Below, piece after piece: positions 1-7,749 of a stretch of DNA of 16,548 nt. Below the pieces are notes generated by a model. That model saw only the letters and a program-made list of their open reading frames with translations, made no database searches and was not told the DNA's origin. This stretch comes from CAISIP01 sp031403955 (GTDB taxonomy: Bacteria; Pseudomonadota; Gammaproteobacteria; Burkholderiales; Burkholderiaceae_C), in assembly GCA_031403955.1 (NCBI GenBank), contig JANNGR010000596.1, positions 1 through 16,548 of the forward strand, read 5' to 3'. Every line of letters begins with the position of its first letter. Within the stretch, counting starts at the first letter, position 1. The translations under genes were made by a program, and so were the position numbers.

Positions 1-50
1 TCGGCGAGCGCGGCGGTGCCATACAGCAGAATCACGAGGACGGCGCGCAT
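1..50 (-). CDS. 5' fragment of an unidentified leftward gene, cut by window edge
   Basis: An ATG at 50-48 opens a frame that stays open to the window edge. It encodes 16 residues, MRAVLVILLYGTAALA, which is a basic start followed by a hydrophobic stretch and could be a signal peptide or membrane anchor. In many betaproteobacteria eno is followed by ftsB, which also starts with a short membrane segment, but I cannot match these residues to FtsB. The start codon lacks a clear Shine-Dalgarno sequence. Too little is visible to name the gene. It lies beyond the enolase breakpoint, so it may not be a natural neighbour of eno. Confidence 0.35.
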   Translation of the reverse strand, partial: MRAVLVILLYGTAALA

Positions 51-230
51 CAGTTCAACTTCACTAACTCAGTGCTTCACGCGTCAGAGACAGGCGGCGG
101 TAGGACAATACTCGACGCGCGCCGCACCCCGATCGATTCTCGCTCCGGGTCCGCCGCCCCGGGAGCGCCCGCGTGTCGGGCTGCGGTCGCGCCGGCCGGC
201 GCTGCCCGACCGATTCCCTAGAATTTGCGC

Positions 231-1133
<903 letters not shown>

Positions 1134-1157
1134 TGAGTTCCTTCAAAAAATAACAGC

Positions 1158-1448
1158 TCAAATACCTTCCACCAAAATCATTCGCATGATGGCGGCGCCG
1201 GTCCGGGCCGCGCGGGCTTTTGCGTATTCCGGTGAGTCGTTGAACCGGTGGGCGGCTTCCAGGCTCGGAAACTTCAGAATGACCAGTCGGTCCGGTTGCC
1301 AGTCGCCTTCGAGTATTTCCACCTTGCCGCCGCGTACACACACCTCGGCGCCGTGCGCCACGATCGCCGCACTCGACCACTGCTTGTATTGCTCGTATTG
1401 GACCGGGTTGGTAATCGTGACGTTGGCAACAATAAAGGCGCTGGTCAT
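1158..1448 (-). CDS. DUF1330 family small protein
   Basis: This 96-residue protein has the DUF1330 pattern: an N-terminal VANVTITNPVQYEQYK strand-helix, a central GGKVEILEGDW turn, RLVILKFPSLEAAHRFNDSPEY, and a C-terminal strand near MRMILVEG. These are dimeric alpha/beta-barrel (ferredoxin-like) proteins of unknown biochemical function, and no catalytic residue can be named. Its ATG overlaps the pyrG stop codon in an ATGA arrangement, so translation is probably coupled to pyrG. Eno follows 24 bp later. In related Burkholderiales I recall kdsA lying between pyrG and this gene, and it is absent here. The family call is strong, the role unknown. Confidence 0.85.
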   Translation of the reverse strand: MTSAFIVANVTITNPVQYEQYKQWSSAAIVAHGAEVCVRGGKVEILEGDWQPDRLVILKFPSLEAAHRFNDSPEYAKARAARTGAAIMRMILVEGI

Positions 1449-3112
1449 GCCACCGCCTTCAGATTCTTGCCGGCCGCCTGGTGGTCCAAGGCCGCCTTGA
1501 TGAAGGCGTTGAACAGTGGATGGCCGTTCCAGGGCGTTGACCTGAATTCCGGATGGAACTGGACGCCGACAAACCAGGGATGGACTTCAGGTGGCAATTC
1601 GATTATCTCGGTCAACTGTTCACGTTGTGTCAAGGCCGAAATTACCAGGCCGGCCTGACGCAGGGTGTCGAGGTAGTGCACGTTGGCCTCGTAGCGGTGA
1701 CGGTGGCGCTCGGTCACGACGTCGCCGTAAATGGTGTGGGCCAAGGTGCCTCGCACCACGTCAGAACTCTGTGCGCCCAGGCGCATGGTGCCTCCCAGAT
1801 CGGAGTTTTCATTGCGGCTCTTGATGGTGCCGTCGGCATCCTCCCACTCGGGAATCAGGGCAATCACCGGATGCGGGGTGGCGGGCTCGAACTCGGTGCT
1901 GTTGGCGTCGCCCAGGCCGGCGACATGGCGCGCAAACTCAATCGTTGCCACCTGCATGCCGAGGCAAATGCCCAGGTACGGCAGCTTGTTCTCGCGCGCA
2001 AAACGTGCGGCGGCGATCTTGCCTTCAATGCCGCGTTTGCCAAACCCTCCCGGCACCAACACGGCATCGAAGCGGGCCAGTTGCGCGACGGTGTCACCGG
2101 AGATGGTCTCCGAATCGATGTAGTCGACCTTCACGCGGGCGTGGTTCTTCATGCCGGCATGTTTGAGCGCTTCGTTGAGCGACTTGTAGCTGTCGCTCAG
2201 ATCGACATATTTGCCCACCATGGCAATATTCACCTCGATGCGCGGGTGTTCGGTCTCGTAGACCAGATCGTCCCAGCGTTTCAGGTTGGCGGGTCGGGTA
2301 TTGAGACGCAGTTTGTCGCAGATCAGGCCGTCCAGACCCTGCTGGTGCAACATGCGCGGCACCTTGTAGATCGTGTCCACGTCCCACATTGAAATCACGC
2401 CCCACTCAGGCACATTCGAGAAGAGTGAAATCTTGGACCGTTCTTCCTGCGGAATCGGGCGGTCGGCCCGGCACACCAGCGCGTCGGCCTGGATACCGAT
2501 TTCGCGCAATTGTTTGGCGGTGTGTTGGGTCGGCTTGGTCTTCAGTTCTCCGGCCGCCGCAATCCAGGGAACGTAGCTCAAGTGCACAAACGCCGAGTTG
2601 TTGGGGCCGAGCTTCAGACTCATCTGACGCACGGCTTCCAGGAACGGCAGCGACTCGATGTCGCCCACCGTGCCGCCAATCTCGACGATCGCCACATCGA
2701 CCGCGTCCGGTTCGCCAAAACGCGCGCCGCGCTTGACAAATTCCTGGATTTCGTTGGTCACATGCGGGATCACCTGCACCGTCTTGCCGAGGTAGTCGCC
2801 ACGGCGCTCCTTCTCCAGCACACTTTTGTAAATCTGGCCGGTGGTGAAATTGTTGCTGCGGCCCATGCGGGTTTCGACGAAGCGCTCGTAGTGCCCCAGA
2901 TCCAGATCGGTTTCGGCGCCATCTTCGGTGACAAACACCTCACCGTGCTGGAACGGCGACATGGTGCCCGGATCGACGTTCAGGTAGGGATCAAGCTTGA
3001 TCAGAGTGACTTTTAGGCCCCGCGATTCCAGAATCGCAGCCAGGGAGGCTGAGGCGATTCCCTTGCCAAGGGAGGACACCACACCGCCGGTGACGAAGAC
3101 AAATTTGGTCAT
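1445..3112 (-). CDS. pyrG: CTP synthase (glutamine-hydrolysing)
   Basis: CTP synthase aminates UTP to CTP using ATP and glutamine-derived ammonia, the last step of de novo pyrimidine ribonucleotide synthesis. The 555-residue protein is full length. Residues 1-270 are the synthetase domain, with the nucleotide-binding loop TGGVVSSLGKG near 8-18, LDPYLNVDPGTMSPFQHGEVFV and the EIGGTVGDIES segment near 144-154. The class I glutamine amidotransferase domain follows, with the oxyanion-strand VPGGFG near 353-358, nucleophile Cys383 in GICLGMQ, and His520/Glu522 in VQFHPEF. The ATG at 3112 matches the canonical MTKFVFVTGG start. The gene heads a minus-strand unit with DUF1330 (overlapping stop/start) and eno, and is transcribed divergently from coaBC. 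Confidence 0.98.
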   Translation of the reverse strand: MTKFVFVTGGVVSSLGKGIASASLAAILESRGLKVTLIKLDPYLNVDPGTMSPFQHGEVFVTEDGAETDLDLGHYERFVETRMGRSNNFTTGQIYKSVLEKERRGDYLGKTVQVIPHVTNEIQEFVKRGARFGEPDAVDVAIVEIGGTVGDIESLPFLEAVRQMSLKLGPNNSAFVHLSYVPWIAAAGELKTKPTQHTAKQLREIGIQADALVCRADRPIPQEERSKISLFSNVPEWGVISMWDVDTIYKVPRMLHQQGLDGLICDKLRLNTRPANLKRWDDLVYETEHPRIEVNIAMVGKYVDLSDSYKSLNEALKHAGMKNHARVKVDYIDSETISGDTVAQLARFDAVLVPGGFGKRGIEGKIAAARFARENKLPYLGICLGMQVATIEFARHVAGLGDANSTEFEPATPHPVIALIPEWEDADGTIKSRNENSDLGGTMRLGAQSSDVVRGTLAHTIYGDVVTERHRHRYEANVHYLDTLRQAGLVISALTQREQLTEIIELPPEVHPWFVGVQFHPEFRSTPWNGHPLFNAFIKAALDHQAAGKNLKAVA

Positions 3113-3120
3113 GTCAGGGG

Positions 3121-3136
3121 CGAACCAATCGGTTCG
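3121..3136. repeat. Short inverted repeat in the pyrG leader
   Basis: CGAACC and GGTTCG form a perfect six-base inverted repeat around a four-base loop (AATC). It lies 8 bases upstream of the pyrG start codon and downstream of the predicted promoter. In the transcript it could form a small hairpin close to the ribosome binding region, or as DNA it could be an operator half-site pair. No T-run follows on either strand that would make it a terminator. Confidence 0.5.
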
Positions 3137-3154
3137 ATCAGGTGGTAAAAAAGA

Positions 3155-3182
3155 ATTATAGGCGTCTGCTACATTGCGGCAA
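3155..3182 (-). promoter_or_regulatory. Predicted sigma70-type promoter for pyrG
   Basis: On the minus strand a perfect -10 box TATAAT (complement of 3155-3160) is preceded, with a 16-base spacer, by TTGCCG (complement of 3177-3182), which matches four of six -35 positions. It lies about 43 bases upstream of the pyrG ATG. A run of six T (minus strand, 3152-3147) follows two bases after the -10 and covers the likely start region. The boxes are seen; promoter activity is inferred. Confidence 0.6.
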
Positions 3183-3230
3183 TCCGCTATTTTTCCGTTC
3201 GTGGCCTACCACGCGCAATACCTGATCTTC

Positions 3231-4469
3231 ATGGACCTACGCGACAAACATCTGGTGCTCGGGCTGACCGGCGGCATCGCCTGCTACAAGGCGGCCGAAT
3301 TGTGCCGCACCCTGATCAAGGAGGGCGCTACGGTGCAGGTGGTGATGACCGCGGCGGCGCAGCAGTTCATCACCCCGGTCACGATGCAAGCGCTTAGCAA
3401 CCGGCCGGTTTATTGCTCGCAGTGGGACTCGCGCGAGCCCAACAACATGCCGCATATCAACCTCGGGCGCGAGACCGACGCGATCCTGATTGCGCCGTGC
3501 AGCGCCGACTTCATGGCCAAGCTGGTGCACGGAGGCGCGGATGATCTGTTGAGTCTGATGTGTCTGGCGCGCCCCATGGCCAGCGTGCCCTTGTTGCTGG
3601 CCCCGGCGATGAATCGGGAAATGTGGGTGCATCCGGCGACTGTTCGCAATATGGCGCAGTTGCAGCTGGACGGCGCTACGATCCTGGGGGTTGGCAATGG
3701 CGACCAGGCCTGCGGCGAGACCGGCGACGGCAGGATGCTGGAGCCAAGCGAACTGGTGCAGGACATGGTCGCGTTTTTTCAGCCCAAATTGTTCGCCGGG
3801 CAACATGTGCTGGTGACTGCCGGACCAACCTATGAAGCCATCGACCCGGTGCGCGGCATCACCAACCTAAGCAGTGGCAAGATGGGCTTCGCGGTTGCCC
3901 GTGCCGCGCGCGAAGCCGGCGCGCGGGTGACGCTGGTGGCCGGGCCGGTAAGCCTGGCCACGCCGCGCGGTGTTGACCGCATCGACGTCCGGTCTGCGCG
4001 CGACATGGTTGCCGCCACACTTGAGCTGGCTGGGCAGGCCACACTCTTCATCGCCACCGCAGCCGTCGCGGATTGGCGCCCGGTGCATGCGGCCGAGCAC
4101 AAGATCAAGAAAGACGGGTCGGGCGCCGCGCCACCACTTCAGTTCACGGAGAATCCCGATATTTTGGCTACCGTCGCAATGTCGGAGCGTGCGCAACGCG
4201 GGACGCTGTTTTGCGTCGGCTTTGCGGCTGAAAGCCAGGACTTGCTGGCCAATGCGCAGGCCAAGCGGCGACGCAAAGGGGTGCCGCTTCTGGTTGGCAA
4301 CATCGGCCCAGCGACGTTTGGGCAGGATGACAATGCATTGTTGCTGGTCACCGCCGATGGTGTGCAGGAGCTTGCGCGCGCACCGAAACTTGAATTGGCG
4401 CGCAAACTGATCGCTACCTGTGCGCGGCTTATACGCGACCGGGCTGTTGCGGGGCTTGTCAGCGCATGA
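3231..4469 (+). CDS. coaBC: Bifunctional phosphopantothenoylcysteine decarboxylase / phosphopantothenate-cysteine ligase
   Basis: CoaBC catalyses two successive steps of coenzyme A synthesis: CTP-dependent joining of cysteine to 4'-phosphopantothenate (CoaB domain) and FMN-dependent decarboxylation to 4'-phosphopantetheine (CoaC domain). The CoaC half, residues 1-185, shows VLGLTGGIACYKA, catalytic His75 in MPHINLG, the PAMNREMW motif at 125-132 and Cys161 in the QACGETGDGRM lid. The CoaB half, about 190-412, shows TAGPTYEAIDPVRGITNLSSGKMG at 196-219, TAAVADWRP, the KIKKDG lysine segment near 291-296 and GFAAES. The 412-residue length is normal. I chose the ATG at 3231; an upstream in-frame ATG at 3174 would add 19 residues not typical of the family. 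The stop overlaps the dut start by 4 bp, so the two are probably translationally coupled. Confidence 0.97.
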   Translation: MDLRDKHLVLGLTGGIACYKAAELCRTLIKEGATVQVVMTAAAQQFITPVTMQALSNRPVYCSQWDSREPNNMPHINLGRETDAILIAPCSADFMAKLVHGGADDLLSLMCLARPMASVPLLLAPAMNREMWVHPATVRNMAQLQLDGATILGVGNGDQACGETGDGRMLEPSELVQDMVAFFQPKLFAGQHVLVTAGPTYEAIDPVRGITNLSSGKMGFAVARAAREAGARVTLVAGPVSLATPRGVDRIDVRSARDMVAATLELAGQATLFIATAAVADWRPVHAAEHKIKKDGSGAAPPLQFTENPDILATVAMSERAQRGTLFCVGFAAESQDLLANAQAKRRRKGVPLLVGNIGPATFGQDDNALLLVTADGVQELARAPKLELARKLIATCARLIRDRAVAGLVSA

Positions 4470-4912
4470 AGGTCGACGTGAAGATCATCGACCCCCGGCT
4501 GGCGCGGCACTTGCCCGCTTACGCCACACCCGGCAGCGCCGGGCTGGATTTGCGGGCATGTGTCGACACTGCGCTGGCGCTGGCACCCAACGCCTGGCAA
4601 CTGGTGCCGACTGGCATAGCGATCTATCTGGCCGATCCGAATTACGCCGCGCTGATACTGCCTCGTTCGGGCTTGGGGCACAAACATGGCATTGTGTTGG
4701 GTAACCTCGTGGGCCTGATCGACAGCGACTACCAGGGACAACTGATGGTCAGCGCCTGGAATCGAAGCCCGCATCCGTTTGTTATCGAACCCTTGGAGCG
4801 TATCGCCCAACTGGTGATTGTTCCGGTGGTGCAGGCGCAGTTCAATCTGGTGAGCGAGTTTGCCGCCAGCCAAAGGGGTGAGGGCGGTTACGGCTCGACC
4901 GGCAAGCGTTAG
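4466..4912 (+). CDS. dut: Deoxyuridine 5'-triphosphate nucleotidohydrolase (dUTPase)
   Basis: This trimeric dUTPase hydrolyses dUTP to dUMP and pyrophosphate, keeping uracil out of DNA and feeding thymidylate synthesis. All five family motifs are present in its 148 residues: ATPGSAGLDLRA (20-31), PRSGLG (66-71), GNLVGLIDSDYQG (79-91) with catalytic Asp86, ERIAQLVIVPV (111-121), and the C-terminal P-loop-like RGEGGYGSTG (137-146). The aromatic residue of the last motif is Tyr142 where many homologues have Phe, a conservative change. The ATG lies inside the coaBC stop (ATGA), the coaBC-dut order familiar from many proteobacteria. The 3' end overlaps the convergent FKBP gene by 4 bp. Confidence 0.97.
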   Translation: MKVDVKIIDPRLARHLPAYATPGSAGLDLRACVDTALALAPNAWQLVPTGIAIYLADPNYAALILPRSGLGHKHGIVLGNLVGLIDSDYQGQLMVSAWNRSPHPFVIEPLERIAQLVIVPVVQAQFNLVSEFAASQRGEGGYGSTGKR

Positions 4913-5439
4913 GCGGGCCCAATCGGCCCAGGATTCGATGACTGAAGGTGGACCTTGAAAAAGCCGGTGCCGGCCGTGCCGCGGCCAATTTCTTCTTCGC
5001 TGGCTTCGCGCACGCCCTGCACCGTCAGGCTGAGACGCAGTGCGATGCCCGACAGCGGATGGTTGCCGTCCAGAACCACATGCTCCGGATAAATTTCCGT
5101 CACGGTGTACAACACGTCCTTGGGCGCATCGGAGCTGCAGCCGAGCGGCAGCGCGCTGCCTTCAAAAGTCATGCCTTCCTCGATTTCGGCTGGAAACAAG
5201 TGGCGTGATTCCAGGAAAATCAGTTGCCCATTGAAGTCGCCGAAAGCCTCCTCCGGCTCCAGATGCAGGTCGACACGGGCGCCCGCTTCATGACCCAGCA
5301 AGGCTTGCTCGATCTTCTGAAAAAGGTCATCGCCCCCGACCAGAAACTCAACTGGTTGGTCCAGTACGTCAAGCTCTTCGCCCAGCGTGTCCTTGAGCGT
5401 CCAGGTGATTGCGACGACGCATTGTTGAGTAATTTCCAT
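4909..5439 (-). CDS. SlyD-type FKBP peptidyl-prolyl cis-trans isomerase
   Basis: Peptidyl-prolyl isomerases of this type speed proline isomerisation and act as chaperones. The 176-residue protein has the FKBP fold split by an insert-in-flap domain as in SlyD: an N-terminal strand with ITWTLKDTLGEELD, FLVGGDDLFQKIEQALLGHEAG (residues 33-54), EPEEAFGDF, and then the flap insert with YTVTEIYPEHVVLDGNHPLSG, the SlyD hallmark DGNHPL. The His/Cys-rich metal-binding tail of Escherichia coli SlyD is absent, so nickel delivery is not supported. I start at the ATG at 5439 (MEITQQ); an in-frame ATG at 5496 would add 19 residues that look non-coding and would overlap the divergent RoxA-like gene. It is convergent with dut (4 bp overlap). 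Confidence 0.9.
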   Translation of the reverse strand: MEITQQCVVAITWTLKDTLGEELDVLDQPVEFLVGGDDLFQKIEQALLGHEAGARVDLHLEPEEAFGDFNGQLIFLESRHLFPAEIEEGMTFEGSALPLGCSSDAPKDVLYTVTEIYPEHVVLDGNHPLSGIALRLSLTVQGVREASEEEIGRGTAGTGFFKVHLQSSNPGPIGPA

Positions 5440-5494
5440 ACGAGAATTGTCGCAGTTTGGCACGTCGCCACTGCAATCCTGATCGGACGTACCC

Positions 5495-6625
5495 ATGGAT
5501 GTGAATCAACCGGCGCGGCTTCTCGGTGGCCTGAGCCCCAAAACTTTTATGCGCGTTTATTGGCAGAAGAAGCCGCTACTGGTGCGCCAGGCGATGACCG
5601 ACTTCTCCACCGCGTTGGACCGTACCGCGTTGTTTGCGTTGGCCCGGCAAGACGAGGTCGAGTCACGCCTGGTGGTCGGGCACGACCAGGATGGCGCCAC
5701 CGCTTGGCAAATGCGCCACGGGCCATTTTCCCGGCGCGCCTTGCCGCCGCTCAAACGCAAGGGTTGGACCTTACTGGTGCAAGGTGTTGATCTGCACGTG
5801 GAATCCGCGCGCGCCCTTTTGAACCGTTTTAGGTTTGCCCCAGATGCCAGGCTCGACGATGTGATGGTCAGTTTTGCCTCGGATGGAGGTGGTGTCGGGC
5901 CGCATTTCGATCGTTATGATGTGTTCCTGTTGCAGGCGCGCGGCCGCCGTCGCTGGCGCATTGGCCGTCAGAAAGACCTGACTTTGTTGCCGGACCTGCC
6001 GCTGAAAATTCTGCGCAATTTCCAGCCTGACCAGGAGTTTGAACTCGACGCTGGCGACATGTTGTATCTGCCGCCGCGTTATGCGCATGACGGGGTTGCC
6101 ATGGGCGAATGTATGACTTATTCTGTCGGCTTCAACGCGCCATCGCGGGGAGATTTGGCGGCGGAACTGTTGCAACGGCTGGCGCAGGATGCGGGCGATG
6201 TACCCAGTGATGTGTTGTACCGCGACAGCGGGCAAGGCGCTGTGGGGGCGCCGGGAGCGATTCCGCCGGGTTTGGTCGACTTTGCGCGCCAGGCCATGAG
6301 ACGCGCGATGCAAGACCCGGTGACTATGCAGCGGGCACTGGGAGAGTACTTGACTGAACCCAAGGCCCGGGTGTGGTTTGACAAAGGCAATTTTGAGAGC
6401 GTTGATGGACCTATTCGACTCGACCGAAAGACCAAAATGATGTATTACCAGCGGCATATTTTTATCAACGGTGAAAGTTACCGCGCCAGTGGGCGCGATG
6501 CGACGTTACTGCGGCGTCTGGCCGACAACCGGTCATTAGGGGTCGGTGATGGTGACCGGGCAAGCGCTCAAGCGCGTTCCATGTTGCGCGGCTGGCGAGA
6601 AGCGGGGTGGGTGCATGGCGCCTGA
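5495..6625 (+). CDS. RoxA-like JmjC/cupin ribosomal oxygenase (probable L16 arginine hydroxylase)
   Basis: The protein resembles the 2-oxoglutarate/Fe(II) oxygenase RoxA (YcfD), which hydroxylates an arginine of ribosomal protein L16 in Escherichia coli. In its 376 residues the JmjC core carries the iron triad His137 and Asp139 in GPHFDRYDVF and His198 in LPPRYAHDG. Before it is the GWTLLVQGVDLH segment typical of the family, and after it MTYSVGFNAPS. The C-terminal part (about 260-376), with KTKMMYYQRHIFINGESYR, fits the winged-helix domain of these oxygenases. Length and residue spacing agree with RoxA. Substrate identity is inferred by family. It is divergent from the slyD-type gene (55 bp gap) and its last 11 bp overlap the next gene. 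Confidence 0.87.
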   Translation: MDVNQPARLLGGLSPKTFMRVYWQKKPLLVRQAMTDFSTALDRTALFALARQDEVESRLVVGHDQDGATAWQMRHGPFSRRALPPLKRKGWTLLVQGVDLHVESARALLNRFRFAPDARLDDVMVSFASDGGGVGPHFDRYDVFLLQARGRRRWRIGRQKDLTLLPDLPLKILRNFQPDQEFELDAGDMLYLPPRYAHDGVAMGECMTYSVGFNAPSRGDLAAELLQRLAQDAGDVPSDVLYRDSGQGAVGAPGAIPPGLVDFARQAMRRAMQDPVTMQRALGEYLTEPKARVWFDKGNFESVDGPIRLDRKTKMMYYQRHIFINGESYRASGRDATLLRRLADNRSLGVGDGDRASAQARSMLRGWREAGWVHGA

Positions 6626-7121
6626 GTCTGGCTTTCCGATCGTGATGCCCTCGGGCCGCTTCGCCGGTCGCGAGGCATTCGCGCAATTGGTGCGCGACGC
6701 GTTCGCCTGTGCCGCGCAACAGGGCTGGCGAGAGATCATCTGCAGCGACGCGTCGTTTGAGGAATGGCCGCTGCACGAGCAAACCGTGCTTGATTCATTG
6801 CACACTTGGTCGAAGGCGGGCCGCCGGTTCGTGATGTTCGCCAACCGGTACGACGCCCTGACGCGCAACCAGGCACGTTTTGTCGCGTGGCGCAAGACCT
6901 GGGGCCACATAATCGAATGCCGGGTCTGCCGCAATATTGACTCGGTAGACTTTCCCAGCGCGATCTGGACCCCGGTTTGGGCCTGTCGCCGTATTGACCT
7001 GTTTCACAGCACCGGGGTATGCGGTAGTGAGCCCGAGCGCAAGTTGCGGACCAGGGAAATACTTGACGAACTGCTGCTCAGTAGCAGCCTGGGATTTCCG
7101 GCTTCTACCATCGGTTTGTGA
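6615..7121 (+). CDS. Uncharacterised conserved protein (DUF7931-like)
   Basis: I know this 168-residue protein only as a conserved Burkholderiales hypothetical, sometimes loosely labelled an acetyltransferase-related protein; the DUF7931 assignment is from memory. Visible features are GRFAGREAFAQLVRDAF near 14-30, an IICSDASFEEWPLHE block near 41-55, an Arg/Trp-rich middle (ARFVAWRKTW, 87-96), two cysteines in ECRVCR (101-106), and a FPASTIGL C-terminus. There is no signal peptide or membrane segment, so it is probably cytosolic. I chose the ATG at 6615, which overlaps the end of the RoxA-like gene by 11 bp; a GTG/ATG pair at 6546-6551 would extend it by 23 implausible residues. The overlap suggests coupling to the oxygenase. 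The function is unknown. Confidence 0.75.
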   Translation: MAPESGFPIVMPSGRFAGREAFAQLVRDAFACAAQQGWREIICSDASFEEWPLHEQTVLDSLHTWSKAGRRFVMFANRYDALTRNQARFVAWRKTWGHIIECRVCRNIDSVDFPSAIWTPVWACRRIDLFHSTGVCGSEPERKLRTREILDELLLSSSLGFPASTIGL

Positions 7122-7150
7122 TCACCTGCGTGTGAGCCTAGGGTTTTCCC

Positions 7151-7178
7151 TTAGCAGGACAGGAAGTCTTTGTATAAT
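7151..7178 (+). promoter_or_regulatory. Predicted sigma70-type promoter for the Ala-rich lipoprotein gene
   Basis: A perfect TATAAT at 7173-7178 is preceded by TTAGCA at 7151-7156 (four of six -35 positions) with a 16-base spacer, and by TG immediately upstream of the -10. The predicted start near 7185 would give a leader of about 105 nt. The boxes are seen; activity is inferred. Confidence 0.65.
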
Positions 7179-7184
7179 CGAAGG

Positions 7185-7289
7185 CTAGGTACGAAAAGCC
7201 TGGTTCTTTTCTTCCTTGGTCGGTGCCTTCCCTTGTGTCGGCAATTTTTCGCTAACTCTTTTCCAAAATCCATAAGGTAATTTTCAAAA
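7185..7289 (+). promoter_or_regulatory. Long 5' leader of the lipoprotein gene
   Basis: Between the predicted promoter and the ATG at 7290 lie about 105 bases without an ORF. They are pyrimidine-rich and contain short self-complementary segments, for example GAAAAG with CTTTTC about 7193-7211. A modest Shine-Dalgarno AAGGT at 7274-7278 sits 11 bases before the ATG. I recognise no known riboswitch. The length would suit post-transcriptional control, for instance by a small RNA, but that is speculation. Confidence 0.35.
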
Positions 7290-7658
7290 ATGAATAAATC
7301 GCTCGTTTTGGCAGCCGTTATTGCTGCCGCCGCCCTGGTTGCATGTGGCAAAAAAGAAGAAATGCCTGCTCCCGCAGCTGCGCCCGCCGCCCCGGCTGCG
7401 GTTGCAGTTGAAGCCGCGAAAGATGCTGCCTCAGCAGCCACCGCGGCCATGGTTGGCGCAGCTTCCGCTGCTAGCGGTGCCGCTTCTGCTGCCGCTGATG
7501 CCGCCGCCGGCGCCGCTGATGCAGCCAAAGGTGCCGCTGATGCTGCCAAAGGCGCCGCCGATGCCGCCAAAGTGGCAGTAGACACAGCCAAAACCGCGGC
7601 TACCGACGCAGCCAAGAAAGCTGCTGACGCCGCTACTGCAGCGATCAAGAAGCCCTGA
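7290..7658 (+). CDS. Small Ala-rich helical lipoprotein
   Basis: The 122-residue product begins with a lipoprotein signal peptide: MNK, a hydrophobic core and the lipobox LVAC with lipidated Cys19. Gly follows the cysteine rather than Asp, which predicts outer-membrane sorting by the enterobacterial Lol rule. A short charged KKEE and a Pro/Ala linker (about 25-38) lead into a very Ala-rich region (40-122) with regular Lys and Asp, including tandem heptads AADAAKG, and an Ile-Lys-Lys-Pro end. This should form long amphipathic helix or coiled coil, comparable in general style to Lpp-like or LEA-like proteins, but I recognise no named family. It has its own promoter and a strong terminator, so it is a stand-alone, probably well expressed gene. 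Confidence 0.8.
   Translation: MNKSLVLAAVIAAAALVACGKKEEMPAPAAAPAAPAAVAVEAAKDAASAATAAMVGAASAASGAASAAADAAAGAADAAKGAADAAKGAADAAKVAVDTAKTAATDAAKKAADAATAAIKKP
7512..7574 (+). repeat. Three 21-bp tandem repeats within the lipoprotein gene
   Basis: Three consecutive 21-base units begin at 7512, 7533 and 7554. Each encodes the heptad A-A-D-A-A-K-G (the last ends in V), and they differ mainly at third codon positions. The repeat is in frame, so unit gain or loss would change helix length without shifting the frame. Confidence 0.85.
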
Positions 7659-7682
7659 TATTTCGGCGCTCGCCGTAGTAAC

Positions 7683-7709
7683 AAAGCCACCGTTCGGTGG
7701 CTTTTTTTT
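7683..7709 (+). terminator. Intrinsic terminator after the lipoprotein gene
   Basis: AAAGCCACC pairs with GGTGGCTTT around a GTTC loop (stem 7683-7704), and the T-run extends to 7709 (eight T in all). It lies 24 bases after the lipoprotein stop and ends transcription on the plus strand. The A-run on the left arm is too short to be sure of termination of the convergent MBL-fold gene. Confidence 0.92.
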
Positions 7710-7749
7710 GTGCCTCAAGTTGGTGCGGGCCTCGTGGTCAGCGCTGTTG

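Noticed and set aside
1553..2392. Long plus-strand frame opposite pyrG (279 codons)
   Set aside because: Antisense shadow of a full-length, well conserved CTP synthase; no start signal and no recognisable domain.
3121..3136. Inverted repeat considered as a transcription terminator
   Set aside because: Stem of only six pairs and no T-run after it on either strand; it lies in a divergent promoter region.
4915..4929. GGGCC/GGCCC hairpin between convergent dut and the slyD-type gene considered as bidirectional terminator
   Set aside because: Five-pair stem inside the slyD-type coding end without T-runs; termination not supported.
7138..7155. Hairpin around AGGG-TTTT-CCCT considered as terminator of the RoxA-like operon
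   Set aside because: Short, bulged stem without a following T-run; it overlaps the -35 area of the next promoter, so it is left unannotated.
7512..7574. Tandem repeats considered as a CRISPR or regulatory repeat array
   Set aside because: Units are directly adjacent without spacers and in frame with the lipoprotein heptads, so they are coding repeats.
7151..7690. Minus-strand frame of 179 codons with Ala/Ser/Pro repeats
   Set aside because: Mirror image of the Ala-rich lipoprotein repeats (GCN codons read as Ser/Ala/Gly on the other strand). It crosses the terminator and promoter of the real gene.
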